Shown: positions 9,901 through 19,600 of the stretch, piece after piece | How positions within the stretch are numbered: the stretch's first letter is position 1 | Layout of the letters: each line of letters starts with the position of its first letter | From: CAZQEZ01 sp964592475 | GTDB lineage: Bacteria; Bacteroidota; Bacteroidia; Cytophagales; Cyclobacteriaceae | DNA: 55,986 nucleotides | NCBI GenBank assembly: GCA_964592475.1 | Contig: CAZQEZ010000007.1 | Span: 1 to 55,986 of the forward strand | Direction of reading: 5' to 3' | Position numbers and translations under genes: made by a program | Notes under the pieces: generated by a model | Told to the model about the DNA's origin: nothing | The model's database searches: none | The model's input: the letters and a program-made list of their open reading frames with translations, nothing else

Positions 9901-11275
9901 GGCCATCGCCGTTTACATCTGCTGCCACCGGATATTCTCTTCCAGTACGTGAACGACAAGGGAAAAACTCCCTGATTTTGCCGACAGGCAGTCCACTATT
10001 ATCTAATGTATCTTGTATGATGTATAAAAATTGTTCATCACGATAAACTATTTCACTTTTACCATCGCCGTTGAAATCAAACACCGTAGTACCGGTATTA
10101 CCTGATGATTTTTCAGTAATGGGTACTTCCCATTTCAGTTCAAAATTTTCATCCAATGCATATAGTTTTTTACCAGTAGCAAAGGTGCAATTAAGCCCTG
10201 GTACATCATCAATATTGGCTACATTAACCCTGCCGGTTCCATGTTTCCATTTATTAGGGGGTACAAAAATTTTCAGTTCGTCTTTGGCCACGTTCCAATA
10301 GTAAACTGCTCCATCTCCTTTAGGATTTCCTTTGGCACCATTGGCTATTATATCTATGCTACCATCTAAATCATAATCGGCAATACTGGTAAAATTGTGA
10401 TTTTGGTTGCCACCAAAAGAACCTTTTGGGTGATAATCAGGGTGTTCGGCAATTACACTTATACTTTTATTGTTCAAATCTACCGCGTAAATGGTAAGCC
10501 CCACGATCAACTCTAGGCCCGGATGCGCGTCTGAAACATCGGCTGCTACTGATCCGGCAGCAATTTCCATATTGACCCCATTTGCCCATTTCCCGCTGCC
10601 TTTGATCAGAACTTCTCCAGTTAGTGCATCCCTGATTTCATTGGAGTAGTATAATTCTACAACTCCATCACCATTAAAGTCTGCCAGGCTTATTGCCGAA
10701 GCAGTGCCATAGGTTTTATCGATGCCATTGGATCCACTACGCCATAATTCATTCAAATTACAATCGTAAGCAAATATAGTATTGCCCCCTGATATGAAGA
10801 TGTAACCGCAATCAGGATTGTCAATTACGGCAATGGCTGAATAATCTTGCCAGGATAAAGATTTGCTTGAACTTATACTTTTGATAATAGAGCCGTTTTG
10901 ACCATTGATAAGTGTAATTGTATTGGCTTCTGTATTGGTAACTACTATTTCTGGAATACCATCATTACCTTTAATATCACCCACGCTCACCGTACTATGA
11001 TTGGCCGCTGAGCCTTTTTCAGAACCCCACAATTGCTGAACAGAAAATTTTGGAAATTTGGTTGGCTCCACTTCACATGTTGCGTCATGGTTGAGAAAAA
11101 AGTCTTTACAATTGTCTGCAGTCACGCATTCCTTATCATAACAGTCAATGAAGCCATCTCCATCATTATCTATTCCATCGTTACAGGTTCCAGAAACACC
11201 TCCTTCTTGCGCTAATAGATATGCGGTTGGAAACAATGAAATGATTAATGATATTATTAAAACTCTAATTTGCAT
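3971..11275 (-). CDS. Giant T9SS-exported repeat protein 1 (2434 aa, SprB-like adhesin candidate)
   Basis: This protein is predicted to be exported and held at the cell surface by type IX secretion. Order of parts: signal peptide (residues 1-22, ending LLAQ); Cys-bounded DNDGDGFIDC segment resembling a calcium loop (about 35-50); FG-GAP/VCBS-like propeller (about 80-490) with repeated DxNGDG motifs; a WNQHAYFNVN linker (~502); a CARDB-like Ig domain (~565-685); 18 units of ~93 aa (~690-2340); and a gliding-motility-associated C-terminal (type B sorting) domain from about 2343 with VYNGISANGDG, IFNRSG and GTYFYII. Units start near a Cys followed by NG or DG, contain W-[YF], and have a second Cys near G[CS]xS, so each probably has one disulfide. 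Unit 12 (~1733, SLNPGYQTGE) lacks the first Cys. Two paralogues of equal unit count lie upstream. Binding target unknown; an enzymatic role is not suggested by any motif. Confidence 0.88.
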   Translation of the reverse strand: MQIRVLIISLIISLFPTAYLLAQEGGVSGTCNDGIDNDGDGFIDCYDKECVTADNCKDFFLNHDATCEVEPTKFPKFSVQQLWGSEKGSAANHSTVSVGDIKGNDGIPEIVVTNTEANTITLINGQNGSIIKSISSSKSLSWQDYSAIAVIDNPDCGYIFISGGNTIFAYDCNLNELWRSGSNGIDKTYGTASAISLADFNGDGVVELYYSNEIRDALTGEVLIKGSGKWANGVNMEIAAGSVAADVSDAHPGLELIVGLTIYAVDLNNKSISVIAEHPDYHPKGSFGGNQNHNFTSIADYDLDGSIDIIANGAKGNPKGDGAVYYWNVAKDELKIFVPPNKWKHGTGRVNVANIDDVPGLNCTFATGKKLYALDENFELKWEVPITEKSSGNTGTTVFDFNGDGKSEIVYRDEQFLYIIQDTLDNSGLPVGKIREFFPCRSRTGREYPVAADVNGDGQTEICVTCQHPSEPDINPRGTGHVRIFGSKGEKWIPARKLWNQHAYFNVNVNDNLTIPIQQQAHHISFSDFLCEGDEFGNPIPGEVYPLNSFLNQSPYLDLNGCPSYASPDVSFDVSPLEVTAPVCPETDFSISFFIKNSGDIPITNDLNISFYQGDPTQPGSIKLNTETVTLQKLLPTDITYINNMTVEGSGEDFDLFISLNDPPTIVECDPLNNTRATYVQPQPFQVYAEKTNDNLVCSGSSSANGSARAYAIEETAEVTLNYTFEWYKIEGGNKTLIYTGADYNFMTHGDYMVKASHDLLGCGSDSTFITIDSVGYWPDITIEEVHKMTNCVIPNGELKALVFENSVDVSDDYQFTWYEGTQVYVNQTFVGQLASGLSQKTYIVLAENVKNGCSSTKTATVAAEVKYPSVSIADITHVTSCENPLQGEMVAEASQEGVAGDPSAYTFTWYEGTMPVDVKEIFNESEERIDSLATGFYTVKATLDSTQCSSIAVNGEVLDNTVLPILSLAIINEKTSCNRPNGVLEANVAGDMNDYDIKWYRGNNTVLSLASPESSSGSYNETAENLDAITYTAQAVHKSTGCSATANETISENPLNITAILANITPQQSCIPADGGAEASASGGLSGDYSYYWYSSNPGSNPDTTTADYTGSSIADKATADFWLVAADKYEACQSDAVLFNIPPPPPLPTPSVVVRDYDSCDPAFPNGKITTSMPGDPNYVYQYYSGQVIHSSFALPGVSSPSASLDPSNPAILDKLEPQIYTVKITDTTTQCFDTTSMVVNKVIAPDFNVSASSKDVTFCAPPNGEAYANVAGNTEDYIFNWFIGTAVKSSPNYIGDSLEYINYGDHTVIAIQKDNKCKSDPLTIEVGYDPQMSIASITVDSVSSCINPNGALDATATGGTGGGFTYNWFQGEDIQPGFFIANNKQITNLRYGYYSVLINDNTSFCFIDSTIFLPSQQILPIADADSINLQSCNMPDGAVLATVANPGTEDPNTDYNYYWFEGEKSKIDSTLAIDPSQPANLLPDYTSQNWNGITSGKYTVIAEQKFADQCRSFPFTIEVLDDTAPPVISLSSEDNTHCAAPFSGKVMAEAFTPKGQPEPVTGYQYNWFRTTIDNLPLNPVDTHIADGFDTLYQQSHDWYTVLVTNLDTQCEDSATIEIKDISVIPYFTSHSKHDVLACNENGKILVTGMSQNAVTNYSYSWHRDDVANPAIAQGGIVVVTDSIVDITAGDYLVTATHTTTNCESLPLAVNIEDFRQYPAASLSILAEQISLNPGYQTGEVKADAIEQDGTIATYNFYWQLPNGSNQSENNQESDTLVGVPSGSYQVIAENVNTACQDTAVIALVTKPPFIEITDASAISQVICSTPDGELTVHEVTTEGTPTSLTAFDYYWYQDDYVNDISQNDYQSDGADPDGEKWFNRPAGEYYIVARDKQLWVESAPYQLPLEDNTHIPVIELTNRTPQVDCDPQGSNVNGELIVQVDMGAPLADYAIQWFEGEGTSGAQLPDNIFTAANLRSGKYTIEVVENSNGCSATATYFVPLEMPDVQLRASADANKNCANYNGRLNASLFDLNEDDYHFYWFEGDTIMNVNAYDYSGLNIDSLAPGQYSVLAVNRIAPSCTSEPQSIEVEDRAKLPVYEVVVEAPMTNCDTSIPNGQIRIRPEEQYVVEWFQQPNTTNPINTGYVGNHLQGNQDYLVRVSNIYNYCVSEQNVQAPLEPQFVPKPSLVTIGHLTNCATNNGFIEVDVDGNVINYFFEWNEGTTSHFIDQLSVNSYSVKAIDKFSGCESGLATFDILDQREYPEIAISTTAARCELNDGVAFFEVTNDTPIEYVTWTIDGIEFYEEVALFEVPPGDHQVTVESDLQCATSETFTLYGTIIVYNGISANGDGANDFMKLGCIENYGSNYVQIFNRSGMVVFEAENYDNITTFFDGHGNRGMYVGEKELPSGTYFYIIDLRDGNEPLRGFVELVRP
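4250..9205 (-). repeat. Coding repeat array of giant protein 1 (18 units of ~93 aa)
   Basis: Counted by eye from the first-Cys motifs, running from unit 1 (VCSGSSSANG, about residue 695) to unit 18 (RCELNDG, about residue 2272). Units are diverged from each other at the protein level but share the layout Cys-x(3-6)-NG, [FY]xWYxG, GxYxVxA, Cys. Boundaries are approximate. Confidence 0.7.
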
Positions 11276-11320
11276 GCTTAAATCAATTTCCCTTCTCTGG
11301 TAAAAAAATTTTAATTATTA

Positions 11321-11339
11321 TAGAATTAATATAATTCTA
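11321..11339. promoter_or_regulatory. 19-bp perfect palindrome upstream of giant gene 1
   Basis: Arms TAGAATTA and TAATTCTA surround a 3-nt centre, 45 bp before the ATG of giant protein 1. Nothing else that I can support lies in the 346-bp spacer 11276-11621, which is very AT-rich. A palindrome of the same length with the same TAG/CTA-type outer half-sites precedes giant gene 2, so a shared regulator is possible, although AT-rich palindromes also occur by chance. Confidence 0.3.
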
Positions 11340-11621
11340 CCGTCTTTAAATAATTACGTTAAGTTAATTAATAGTAACCTGAAAACTATAGTGAAATTTG
11401 CTATAAATCTTACTTATATACGCTTGTTGAGTAGATAATGGAAAGATAATGTCTGTAGGTATACTTAGTTTCCTGTAAGTATCTGATAATTTGCAAATAA
11501 GATATTAGATAATTTAGCTAAGGTTTCTGCCTTTTGTTATTGTTGAGCTGTAAATTGTATATTTGGAGGTCGTTATTTTGAGAAAGAGTAGTAAAAAAGC
11601 ACTAATAGTTACTTGAATTTT

Positions 11622-11655
11622 AAAAAAACAGACCGGAAAAGTTTATTCCGGTCTG
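11622..11655 (-). terminator. Rho-independent terminator of the thioredoxin-fold gene
   Basis: On the minus strand a perfect 10-bp stem CAGACCGGAA/TTCCGGTCTG (plus arms 11629-11638 and 11646-11655, 7-nt loop) is followed by seven T. It starts 8 nt after the stop codon and separates this transcript from giant gene 1. Confidence 0.92.
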
Positions 11656-11663
11656 GCTAATTT

Positions 11664-13550
11664 TTACTTATTGGCCAAAATTGCATCTTGCGACATCTCT
11701 ATCATTAATGTTAATTCTTCAACAACCTCCGCATTATTACCACCAAATCCTACGCTTTTAAACCTGATTTTTCCTTCAGGATCTACTACAAATTTTGTAG
11801 GAATACCACTCACTTCATAGGCCTTAACAATAGCGTCATCTTCGTCAAATAAGACATTAAAGTCAACATTCTTCTTGGCTATAAAATCTTTTACTTTTTC
11901 TTTTTTATCTTCTCCCTTTTCCCACGAATTGATAAATAGAAATTCAACTTTGTCATTGTCCTTAAATTTTTTCATTGCTTGATCCATGGCTGGAAAAGAC
12001 TTTATACATGGTCCACACCAGGTAGCCCAAAAGTCTAATATAAGGGTTTTGCCTTTTAACTTAGATAAGGCTACAGTTTCGCCTTCCATGTTTTGCAATG
12101 TAAAATCCGGCGCTTCTTTGGAGATCATCTTTTTGGCCAATTCGACTTTTTGTTCTGCTCTTGCCAGTGCTTCTAATTGTGATAACTTAGTTTCAAAAGC
12201 AGATTCAGGTTTTTCTAGGGCTATCCATACTTCTTCATATAAGTCTTTTAATTTTTTATCGCTTTTACCATCCGCTATTAGTCTTTCTGCTTCACCGAGT
12301 GCTTCCTCTTTTTTACCGGTAAGATACAAAGCTTCTACATACCTGGTATTGATATAAGCTTCTTCTTCTTTAAGGTTTTCAAGGGCATCTTTCAGGATGG
12401 GAACAGCCTCGGAATATCGCTCTTGCTGCATAAGTACGAAGCCATGAGTATGAAGCTTATGACCGAGACTATACATTTTGCTGTCTTTTATTTGCTTTCC
12501 GGTGCGGTAAAACGGTTCTCTTTCATTTGATTTTAAATCGTTTCTAGCCATTTCCACTCCTTTTAAAGCATATGCTTCAGCTATTTCTAAATCACCTCCT
12601 TTTTCTGCCATATGCCAGCCGGCATCATTATATTCATTAGTGGTAAGAAGTAATTCATTTTCCTTAAAAAAGCTTACAATTGCATCCCATTTTTTTTCTT
12701 TTATATAACTGTGAGTTATATTATTTAATAGCCTGGGTACAATGTCATGGTCCGGATATAAAGCTACTAAAGAATCAAATACCGCTACTTTTTTGTCCGT
12801 GTCAGACTCCTTGTAAACCATCATATACAAGTCTCTGGCATTTGGCTCTTTATTATGGCTATTGGCCAATGCTTCATATTTTTCATAATTTACTTTATCT
12901 TCCAGGCTTCGGTATGCTTGCATCAATAATAGATAATCCTGGTTATCCAGTTCTTTTTTGTCGAGTATGTTATCAATTTCCTGCTTAATAATTGCTTCAG
13001 ACTCGTCTACTTTTAAACTTGAAAGAAGAAAGAAATAGGGCCCCAAATATTTTTCTTTTAGTTGTGGCTGCTCGGCAAATGCATTATCCATTACGTTTAA
13101 TATGTCTCCCTTTTCTATCTCCAAATCTAAAATATAGCCACCTATTCCTTGGAAAAAGCTATTTAAGCTAATTTTAGCTTCCGGCAATGGATTCCCATGT
13201 TTATCATGAAGCAATAGATTATATCCCTGCCCTTTATTATTATCTTTTTTGTCTTTATCAATGATTAATAAACTTACACTGGTTGTGGAGTCAGTTGTAT
13301 CAAAAGATCCCACCCAATTATTTTGCTCTTTGCTAAGATCCAGTTGAACTGACGAGGGTTTATTGCCATTAATTAGAAAAGCCAAAATTTCAATTTCTTG
13401 AGATTCATATAAAACCGAATTTGTTGGATCATAAGTAATCCGGATTTCATCTCCCGGCGATGCGGAAGCAGGTTCAAAAATAACTGATTGTGCAAAAGAT
13501 AAAAATGGAACAGTTATAAAAAGTAAGGCAAACAAAAGTTTAATTTTCAT
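11664..13550 (-). CDS. Exported TPR/TlpA-like thioredoxin-fold protein
   Basis: This is a periplasmic disulfide oxidoreductase-type protein of about 628 aa. From the ATG at 13550 it begins MKIKLLFALLFITVPFLSFAQ, a clean signal peptide; the longer frame to 13577 would bury it, so 13550 is preferred. A beta-rich N-terminal region (to about residue 140) is followed by helical TPR-like repeats (~150-460), then a TlpA/AhpC-type domain with EAPDFTL, FWATWCGPC (active-site CxxC), and the cis-Pro region GIPTKFVVD. Relatives reduce or rearrange disulfides outside the cytoplasm in Bacteroidota. The gene starts 84 nt after the stop of giant gene 2 on the same strand and ends in a strong terminator, so the two may share a transcript. 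Since the giant repeats are rich in Cys pairs, a role in their folding is a reasonable guess, but only from position. Confidence 0.83.
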   Translation of the reverse strand: MKIKLLFALLFITVPFLSFAQSVIFEPASASPGDEIRITYDPTNSVLYESQEIEILAFLINGNKPSSVQLDLSKEQNNWVGSFDTTDSTTSVSLLIIDKDKKDNNKGQGYNLLLHDKHGNPLPEAKISLNSFFQGIGGYILDLEIEKGDILNVMDNAFAEQPQLKEKYLGPYFFLLSSLKVDESEAIIKQEIDNILDKKELDNQDYLLLMQAYRSLEDKVNYEKYEALANSHNKEPNARDLYMMVYKESDTDKKVAVFDSLVALYPDHDIVPRLLNNITHSYIKEKKWDAIVSFFKENELLLTTNEYNDAGWHMAEKGGDLEIAEAYALKGVEMARNDLKSNEREPFYRTGKQIKDSKMYSLGHKLHTHGFVLMQQERYSEAVPILKDALENLKEEEAYINTRYVEALYLTGKKEEALGEAERLIADGKSDKKLKDLYEEVWIALEKPESAFETKLSQLEALARAEQKVELAKKMISKEAPDFTLQNMEGETVALSKLKGKTLILDFWATWCGPCIKSFPAMDQAMKKFKDNDKVEFLFINSWEKGEDKKEKVKDFIAKKNVDFNVLFDEDDAIVKAYEVSGIPTKFVVDPEGKIRFKSVGFGGNNAEVVEELTLMIEMSQDAILANK

Positions 13551-13634
13551 GAATTTATATATTTTAAAGTTTAACATAACTTTAAGATATACAAATTTAT
13601 TTTAATAAAAAAATTTTTACAAGATTATTTTTTG

Positions 13635-16600
13635 TCATCGTACTAATTCTAAATATCCTGTTTGGGTTTCAGAGCCATCATTTAATTCAACCACGTAAAA
13701 ATAAGTACCTATAGGTAGATCTTTTTCACCGAGATAAAGTCCTCTGTTACCCATTCCCCGGAAGTAATTTGTTGAATTATCATAACCATCCATTTCGAAA
13801 ACCAAATCTCCGGCACGGTTGAAAATTTTAACATTGTTCTGAGGATAGCTTTCAATACAGCTTATGATGAACCAATCGTTCAACCCATCTTGATTAGCAG
13901 AGACACCATTATAAATTATTATATTATCGATAATTTTTGCAGTACCAGCTGTAGTACATTCCTGATCAGTTGTGATTAAAAAAGGATATTCACCAGACGG
14001 TTGTCCATTGATCATTAAGCCATTTTCCATACCTTCAGGAGTATCCCATTCTACCTGGTAAAACCATTCGGGTACTACAGGAATTAATCTTGCTTCGCCA
14101 TTACTTTCCTCGCATGTAGCATTTACTATTTCTAGTTGGTACTCCGGATAAATTCTTCTGTCTTCTATGTTTTCTACTACTACACTAGTTTCACAGCCGG
14201 TTATCTTACTTATTAATCTTAGACCATATACTCCAATATCTAAATCCGGAAAGGGATTTCCAATATGATCAGGAGCGTTGGTTGCTTGTCTGCCATCATA
14301 CCAATAAATATTATAATCGATAAGATTTTCGGGATAATTAGCCACCAGTGTGCCATTGGGTTGGCTACAATTAGTCAAATGGTTTACGATACTTATTTCG
14401 GGGTCTGGTAATTGCTCCGGTAAATGGCCTACATTTAGCGTGTCATCAGTTGAGCAAAAGTTAGCCATGTTTTGAACAACCACTAAGTAATCTCCGGGTG
14501 CCATATCCTTTACCTGATCGTTTACCGCGGTGGTATCAATACCAGGTAAGTTAAACCAGGCGATGCGAAAAGAACCGGTAGAGTCTGAAATTTGCAAGTC
14601 AGCTTTGCCATTCGGTAGGGAAGGGTCGCAATTAGTAGCAGGGGAGGAGGTAGCCCAAATTTCAGGATAATTCAAAATGTCTGCTACGGCAATAGTTTGA
14701 GGCACAGTTAAACAACTTCTTTGGATAGTATCCTGGACTATCAATGTATAATTACCGCCCCCTAAACTATCTACGGATGCTCCAAGATAATCAGCATTGG
14801 CAATAGGGCCACCTGAACTACCTTCAAACCAAAAGAAGTCTAAAGTTTCTTGTTCCCTGTTAAGCACATTCGCAAAAACAGAACCATTAAAATTTTCACA
14901 ATTAGTATTGGGGTTTGCGGAGAGTACCACGTTAATAGGAGGTATGCTGTCCGGAACATAATAGGTGTCAAAATTTTGACAGCCGGTAATTTGGCTAGTA
15001 ACATTTACGGTGTAATAGGTAGAGGTGAGGCCGGTAATCATATTGTAATTTGATGGCAAAATAGTACCTATAGTATCCTGCCCCAGGTGCCAACGAAAAT
15101 TGTAATCAACTATTGGTGCTCCATTATCTACAGAAATCTCCAGCGACCCATTGTGATTAGTGTAATTATCATCACAGCTTCTTTGTGGCCTACGCCTAAC
15201 GAGTTCTATCGTCGGAATTATACTTAGGTCTTCAATAATGATTTGGTAAGGCAGTGATTGAACATGTAATAGCGTATCTCTGGCCACTACAAAGTAATTA
15301 CCTTCTTTTAGCCCTGATAATAATGGTGTAGAGGTGATAAAATCGGCTTGGGAAAGGTCATCCACATAGTTATTTCTATACCAGTAGTAATCAAATCCAC
15401 TCAAATTAGCACTTACTCCACCGCGTGTTATACTATCCACTTCTATTTCTCCGTTGTTAGGAGCACACCATGTTTTATTTTGTACTAGCACCTCTATTAT
15501 TTCAATGATAGGAGGTGCAAAAGGAATGATAGCTCGAGCAGTATCAGCACAATCAGTATTAGCATTGGTAGCGATTGCAAAATATTCATCCTGTGCTCGA
15601 TTGTACAAGGTGTCTGAAGTCACATTTAATGATGAAACCAGATTGTTACTGAAGTCATCACGGAACCAATCGAAATTATAAATGTCTATGCTACCATCTT
15701 CCTCTTCAGCCGAAGCAGCTATTTCTCCGGTGAAAAATCCGGGATTTAGGCTTTCTTGTTGCCGAAGTACTGACAAAAAGGCGGTTGGATAACTTCTTAA
15801 ATCTTCAATTTGTAAATCTAAAGGTGAAGTTTCACAACTGGTGATATTATCGATCGCTTGCACTATATATAGTCCCGAATCCAGATTATTGATAGTGCTT
15901 GAAACTGGCGCTAAAGGGAATGAAGTATCTTGATAATACCAAGTATAGGTAAAATCAGCCGTAGCGCCATAAGACATGCCAGTAATTGCAATCGAACCTA
16001 ATATGCCACATTGGTCAATGTCTTGAATGTTATGATTTACAATCTGTGGCTTTGTTAGATTATTTGCCAAATTGTATTGCACTGTATCGCTACATAGCGT
16101 TGTTCTGTTGGTCACTATTACCGAATAAGGCAAATTACCATTGTGCCCACTTATTGTGTGAACTATTGAGTCATTACTCACTGAAGGTTGATTTTGTGAA
16201 GTAATAAAGTTGTTGGGAAAGTTACTTAATCCAGTTTGGTACCATTGAAAAGTGTAGCCATCTACCGGCTGTAGTTGACCATTGGCAGTGTGAGCTTTTG
16301 CAGTCACTTCGCCATTGAATGGAGTAGCACAATGAGTATTTGGGCTTCCGCTCATTACCACAGCAGGCGGTACAGCATCTGCTACAACTGTTACTGTTAC
16401 CTCCTCCGATTCACATTGATCACCAAAGTTTTGTTTGGCTATCACTGTATAATCACCTGATTCTAGGTTATTCAAGGTTTGGCCTGTATTGTCTTCATTA
16501 AACCCATCGGCCGAACCATCCAGAATTATTGTTTTACCATCAAACCAGAAAAAGCTGAAGATACTTTGATCTGCTGCCCCATTTACTTCAGCAAATACAG

Positions 16601-19600
16601 ACCCGTTAGGATTAGCACAACTAGTCATTGGGTTAGTACTCGTATTTAAATCAATAAAATCGGCTGATCCTAAACTTACAGTATCCTGATCTGGACAATT
16701 ATTATTTTGATCAGTAACTATGGCGGTATAAAGTCCTTGTTTTAAATTAATGATGGTTTGAGAATTACCAACAGAATTAGAAGCATTAGTAGTATTGCCC
16801 CTATACCATTCATAAGTGAATGGACCTACACCGCCGGCATGGATTACTTCTAATATGCCATCCTCGGCAACGCAAGAAGTACCATCGGTAGCAACTATAT
16901 CAATGATGGTAAATCCGGGATCGTATTGCACGCTATCAGTTACCGGAGATGATCGACAATGGGTATTATCATCAATTGCTACCACTGTATACCATCCTTG
17001 CAATAAGCCAGTTTGCGAACTACCAGTCATATCTGGAGTTGTCTTAGTATTTTCACCAATGAACCATTCAAAAGAATAACCAGAAACGGAACTACCAACA
17101 TCTGCCTGAGCACTGCCATTGGGCGGATTACAAACGGTAACTGGTGAAGTACTCAAGTTGGCCACTACATCTGGCGGAGTAGCTACTGGAATAACGGCTA
17201 CGGCTGTATCATTACAATTGGTGGCATTATCTCTAATGCGCACAGTAAATATTTCGTCTGGTACATTTATCAAAGATTCATTATCACTACTTACAATTTG
17301 TGCAGTAGGTACTAAGCTGTTAGGCAATCGAAAACTGTTGTTGGTAGTTTGACCCACGTACCACCTAATGTTATAGTTACTTTCAGGTTGTCCTACTACA
17401 TCAGCCGTTACACTTCCATTAGGTAATGACGGATCACAAGTAGCATTAGGTGTATAGGTAAAGGAGATATCTGGTAAAGGTGCAGGAGGGTCAACTTCGA
17501 TTTCAACTGCTTCAGATCGACAACCATAAACAGCATCAGTAGCTACTACCCAGTAGTCTCCATTTCTTAAGCCTGCATAACTAGCACCTGTATGGTTGGC
17601 ATTAGTAGTATCAGGATTAGTGCCTGGGTTATTATGAAACCAATAATATTGATAATTTCCACTCAGTCCTCCACTTGCAGTCGCGGACACTTCTCCATTG
17701 CGAGGCCAGCAATTTGTCTGATGTGAAACAATTGCAGGAGTAGTAACTACATTCATGGTATTGCGAGGTACCGTGAATGTAGTAGTTGCCTCGCATTGAT
17801 TTACCTTATGTACAGCTCTTACTGTATAGGTAATATCTGATAAATTTTCAGCTCTTGAATTATTGAGTCCGGAAGTATTTTCTGTGCTGTTGAGAGGAAC
17901 TGTAGTATTGTTACCTCGATACCAGTAAAAATCATAATCCGAAGTATTCCCACCAACGTTGGCAGAAAGAATGCCATCGGGGGCAATACAAGAAGCATAG
18001 GCAGCTTCTAAAGTAATGTCAACTGTAAAACTCGGGCGAGCATCAATTATTTCAGCAGTTTGCGCAATTGATTTACATAATGTTGAATTGTTTATAACTT
18101 CAACCGTATAAAATCCTGGATTAAGGCTGTCTATTATAGGGCCATTTTCAATAAAAATTTCTTGCAAAGGATCTATAACATCGCTATTGTACCATTTAAA
18201 AGTATAGTCTGATGGATTTCTCACAGAACCTGCTTCAGTTACTTCACTGGTCAATTCGCCATAGGGAAAAGCACAGTTATCAATGTTTTCAATATTGGTA
18301 ATATCTAAATTCGGGTATTCCAGGTCACCTGAAATATTAATCAATCGGGTACCGGAGCAACCATTATTTCTATTTATACCAAAAACTACATAGTTTTTCT
18401 CCGACAATCCTGTGGCTATTTTGCCCACTCCAAATTGATTGACAAATACTGTGGATCCTTCGTACCAGGTAAACTCATAATCTACCGAAACATCAACGCC
18501 ATTTTCGATGGCAAAAGCCTCTGCTTCGCCATTGGGCACTTGACAATTGTTTACTGGTTGTAGCTCTGTAATATTAATTATGGGAATATTATTAAGTAAA
18601 TCAATAGCAATGTATACCGTATCTGAACCGCAATTTAATGCATCGTTGCGAGCTGTTACTCCATATGTACCTTCGGCCATACCTGAAAAAGTAGTACCGG
18701 TATAAACCACATTGTCGGTTGCATCCATCCAGGTAAATGTATGTCCGGCAGTAATTTCACTGCCACCAATATTTATAAAAGCTTTGGCATTTCCATTGTC
18801 AGCTGCGGCAGGATCGCATTTAAAATTGTCTGATATTTTTCTGGCTGATACCTGAAAAGGACTGGTATCTACCGTTGAGTTTGTAATGTTATTGGTATTG
18901 ATACATTCAATCACCGACATGGGATCATTGAGAAATATATACAGGTTAAAAGAAGTACCGTTGCCCAATACCCTCAGGCTATCGACATAGATACTTTCTC
19001 CCGGATCAAGCGATATATTTACCGAATCAGTGTTTAATTTATTTGATCCGGCAGTAAAAGGATCAGCATCGTAAAAACTCACATACAATTTTCTCTTGTA
19101 GGGAGCATCACCATTATTGGTAATATCAAAAGAGACAAAAAAAGTGTCTTGTCCACAAATTGGCGGATATACTATTGGGTTGCCATTAAAGGCTAAATCA
19201 GGGGCTCCAAAATTTGGACAACCATTAATATCAAGATAAGGGGATTGGTTAAGAAAATTATTTAATGGCCGGTTATCTCCAGGCGTACATACGCCGGAAG
19301 AAAAGACCTTTGTATGATTCTGTAAGGTTCGGGGAATAGATAAATCGTCGTTGATGTTGACATTAAAATATCCGTGTTGATTCCATACCCGCCGGGAGTT
19401 CATCCATTTTTCACCACCTGCAGCTTCAAATAAAACGAATCTGGCCGTGTTATCATTTTTGTCATGGCCAGAGCCTTTATTACAAGCTACACAAATTTCG
19501 GTAGCGCCATTGCCATTGATATCACCCACGATAGGAAAATCCGCGTAAGTGCCTGAATAACAAGGTATTTCTGCCGGAAGCGCTAAATTACCCGTCAACC

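Noticed and set aside
13551..13577. Longer start for the TPR/TlpA-like protein
   Set aside because: The nine added residues would precede a complete signal peptide that starts with MKIKLL at 13550.
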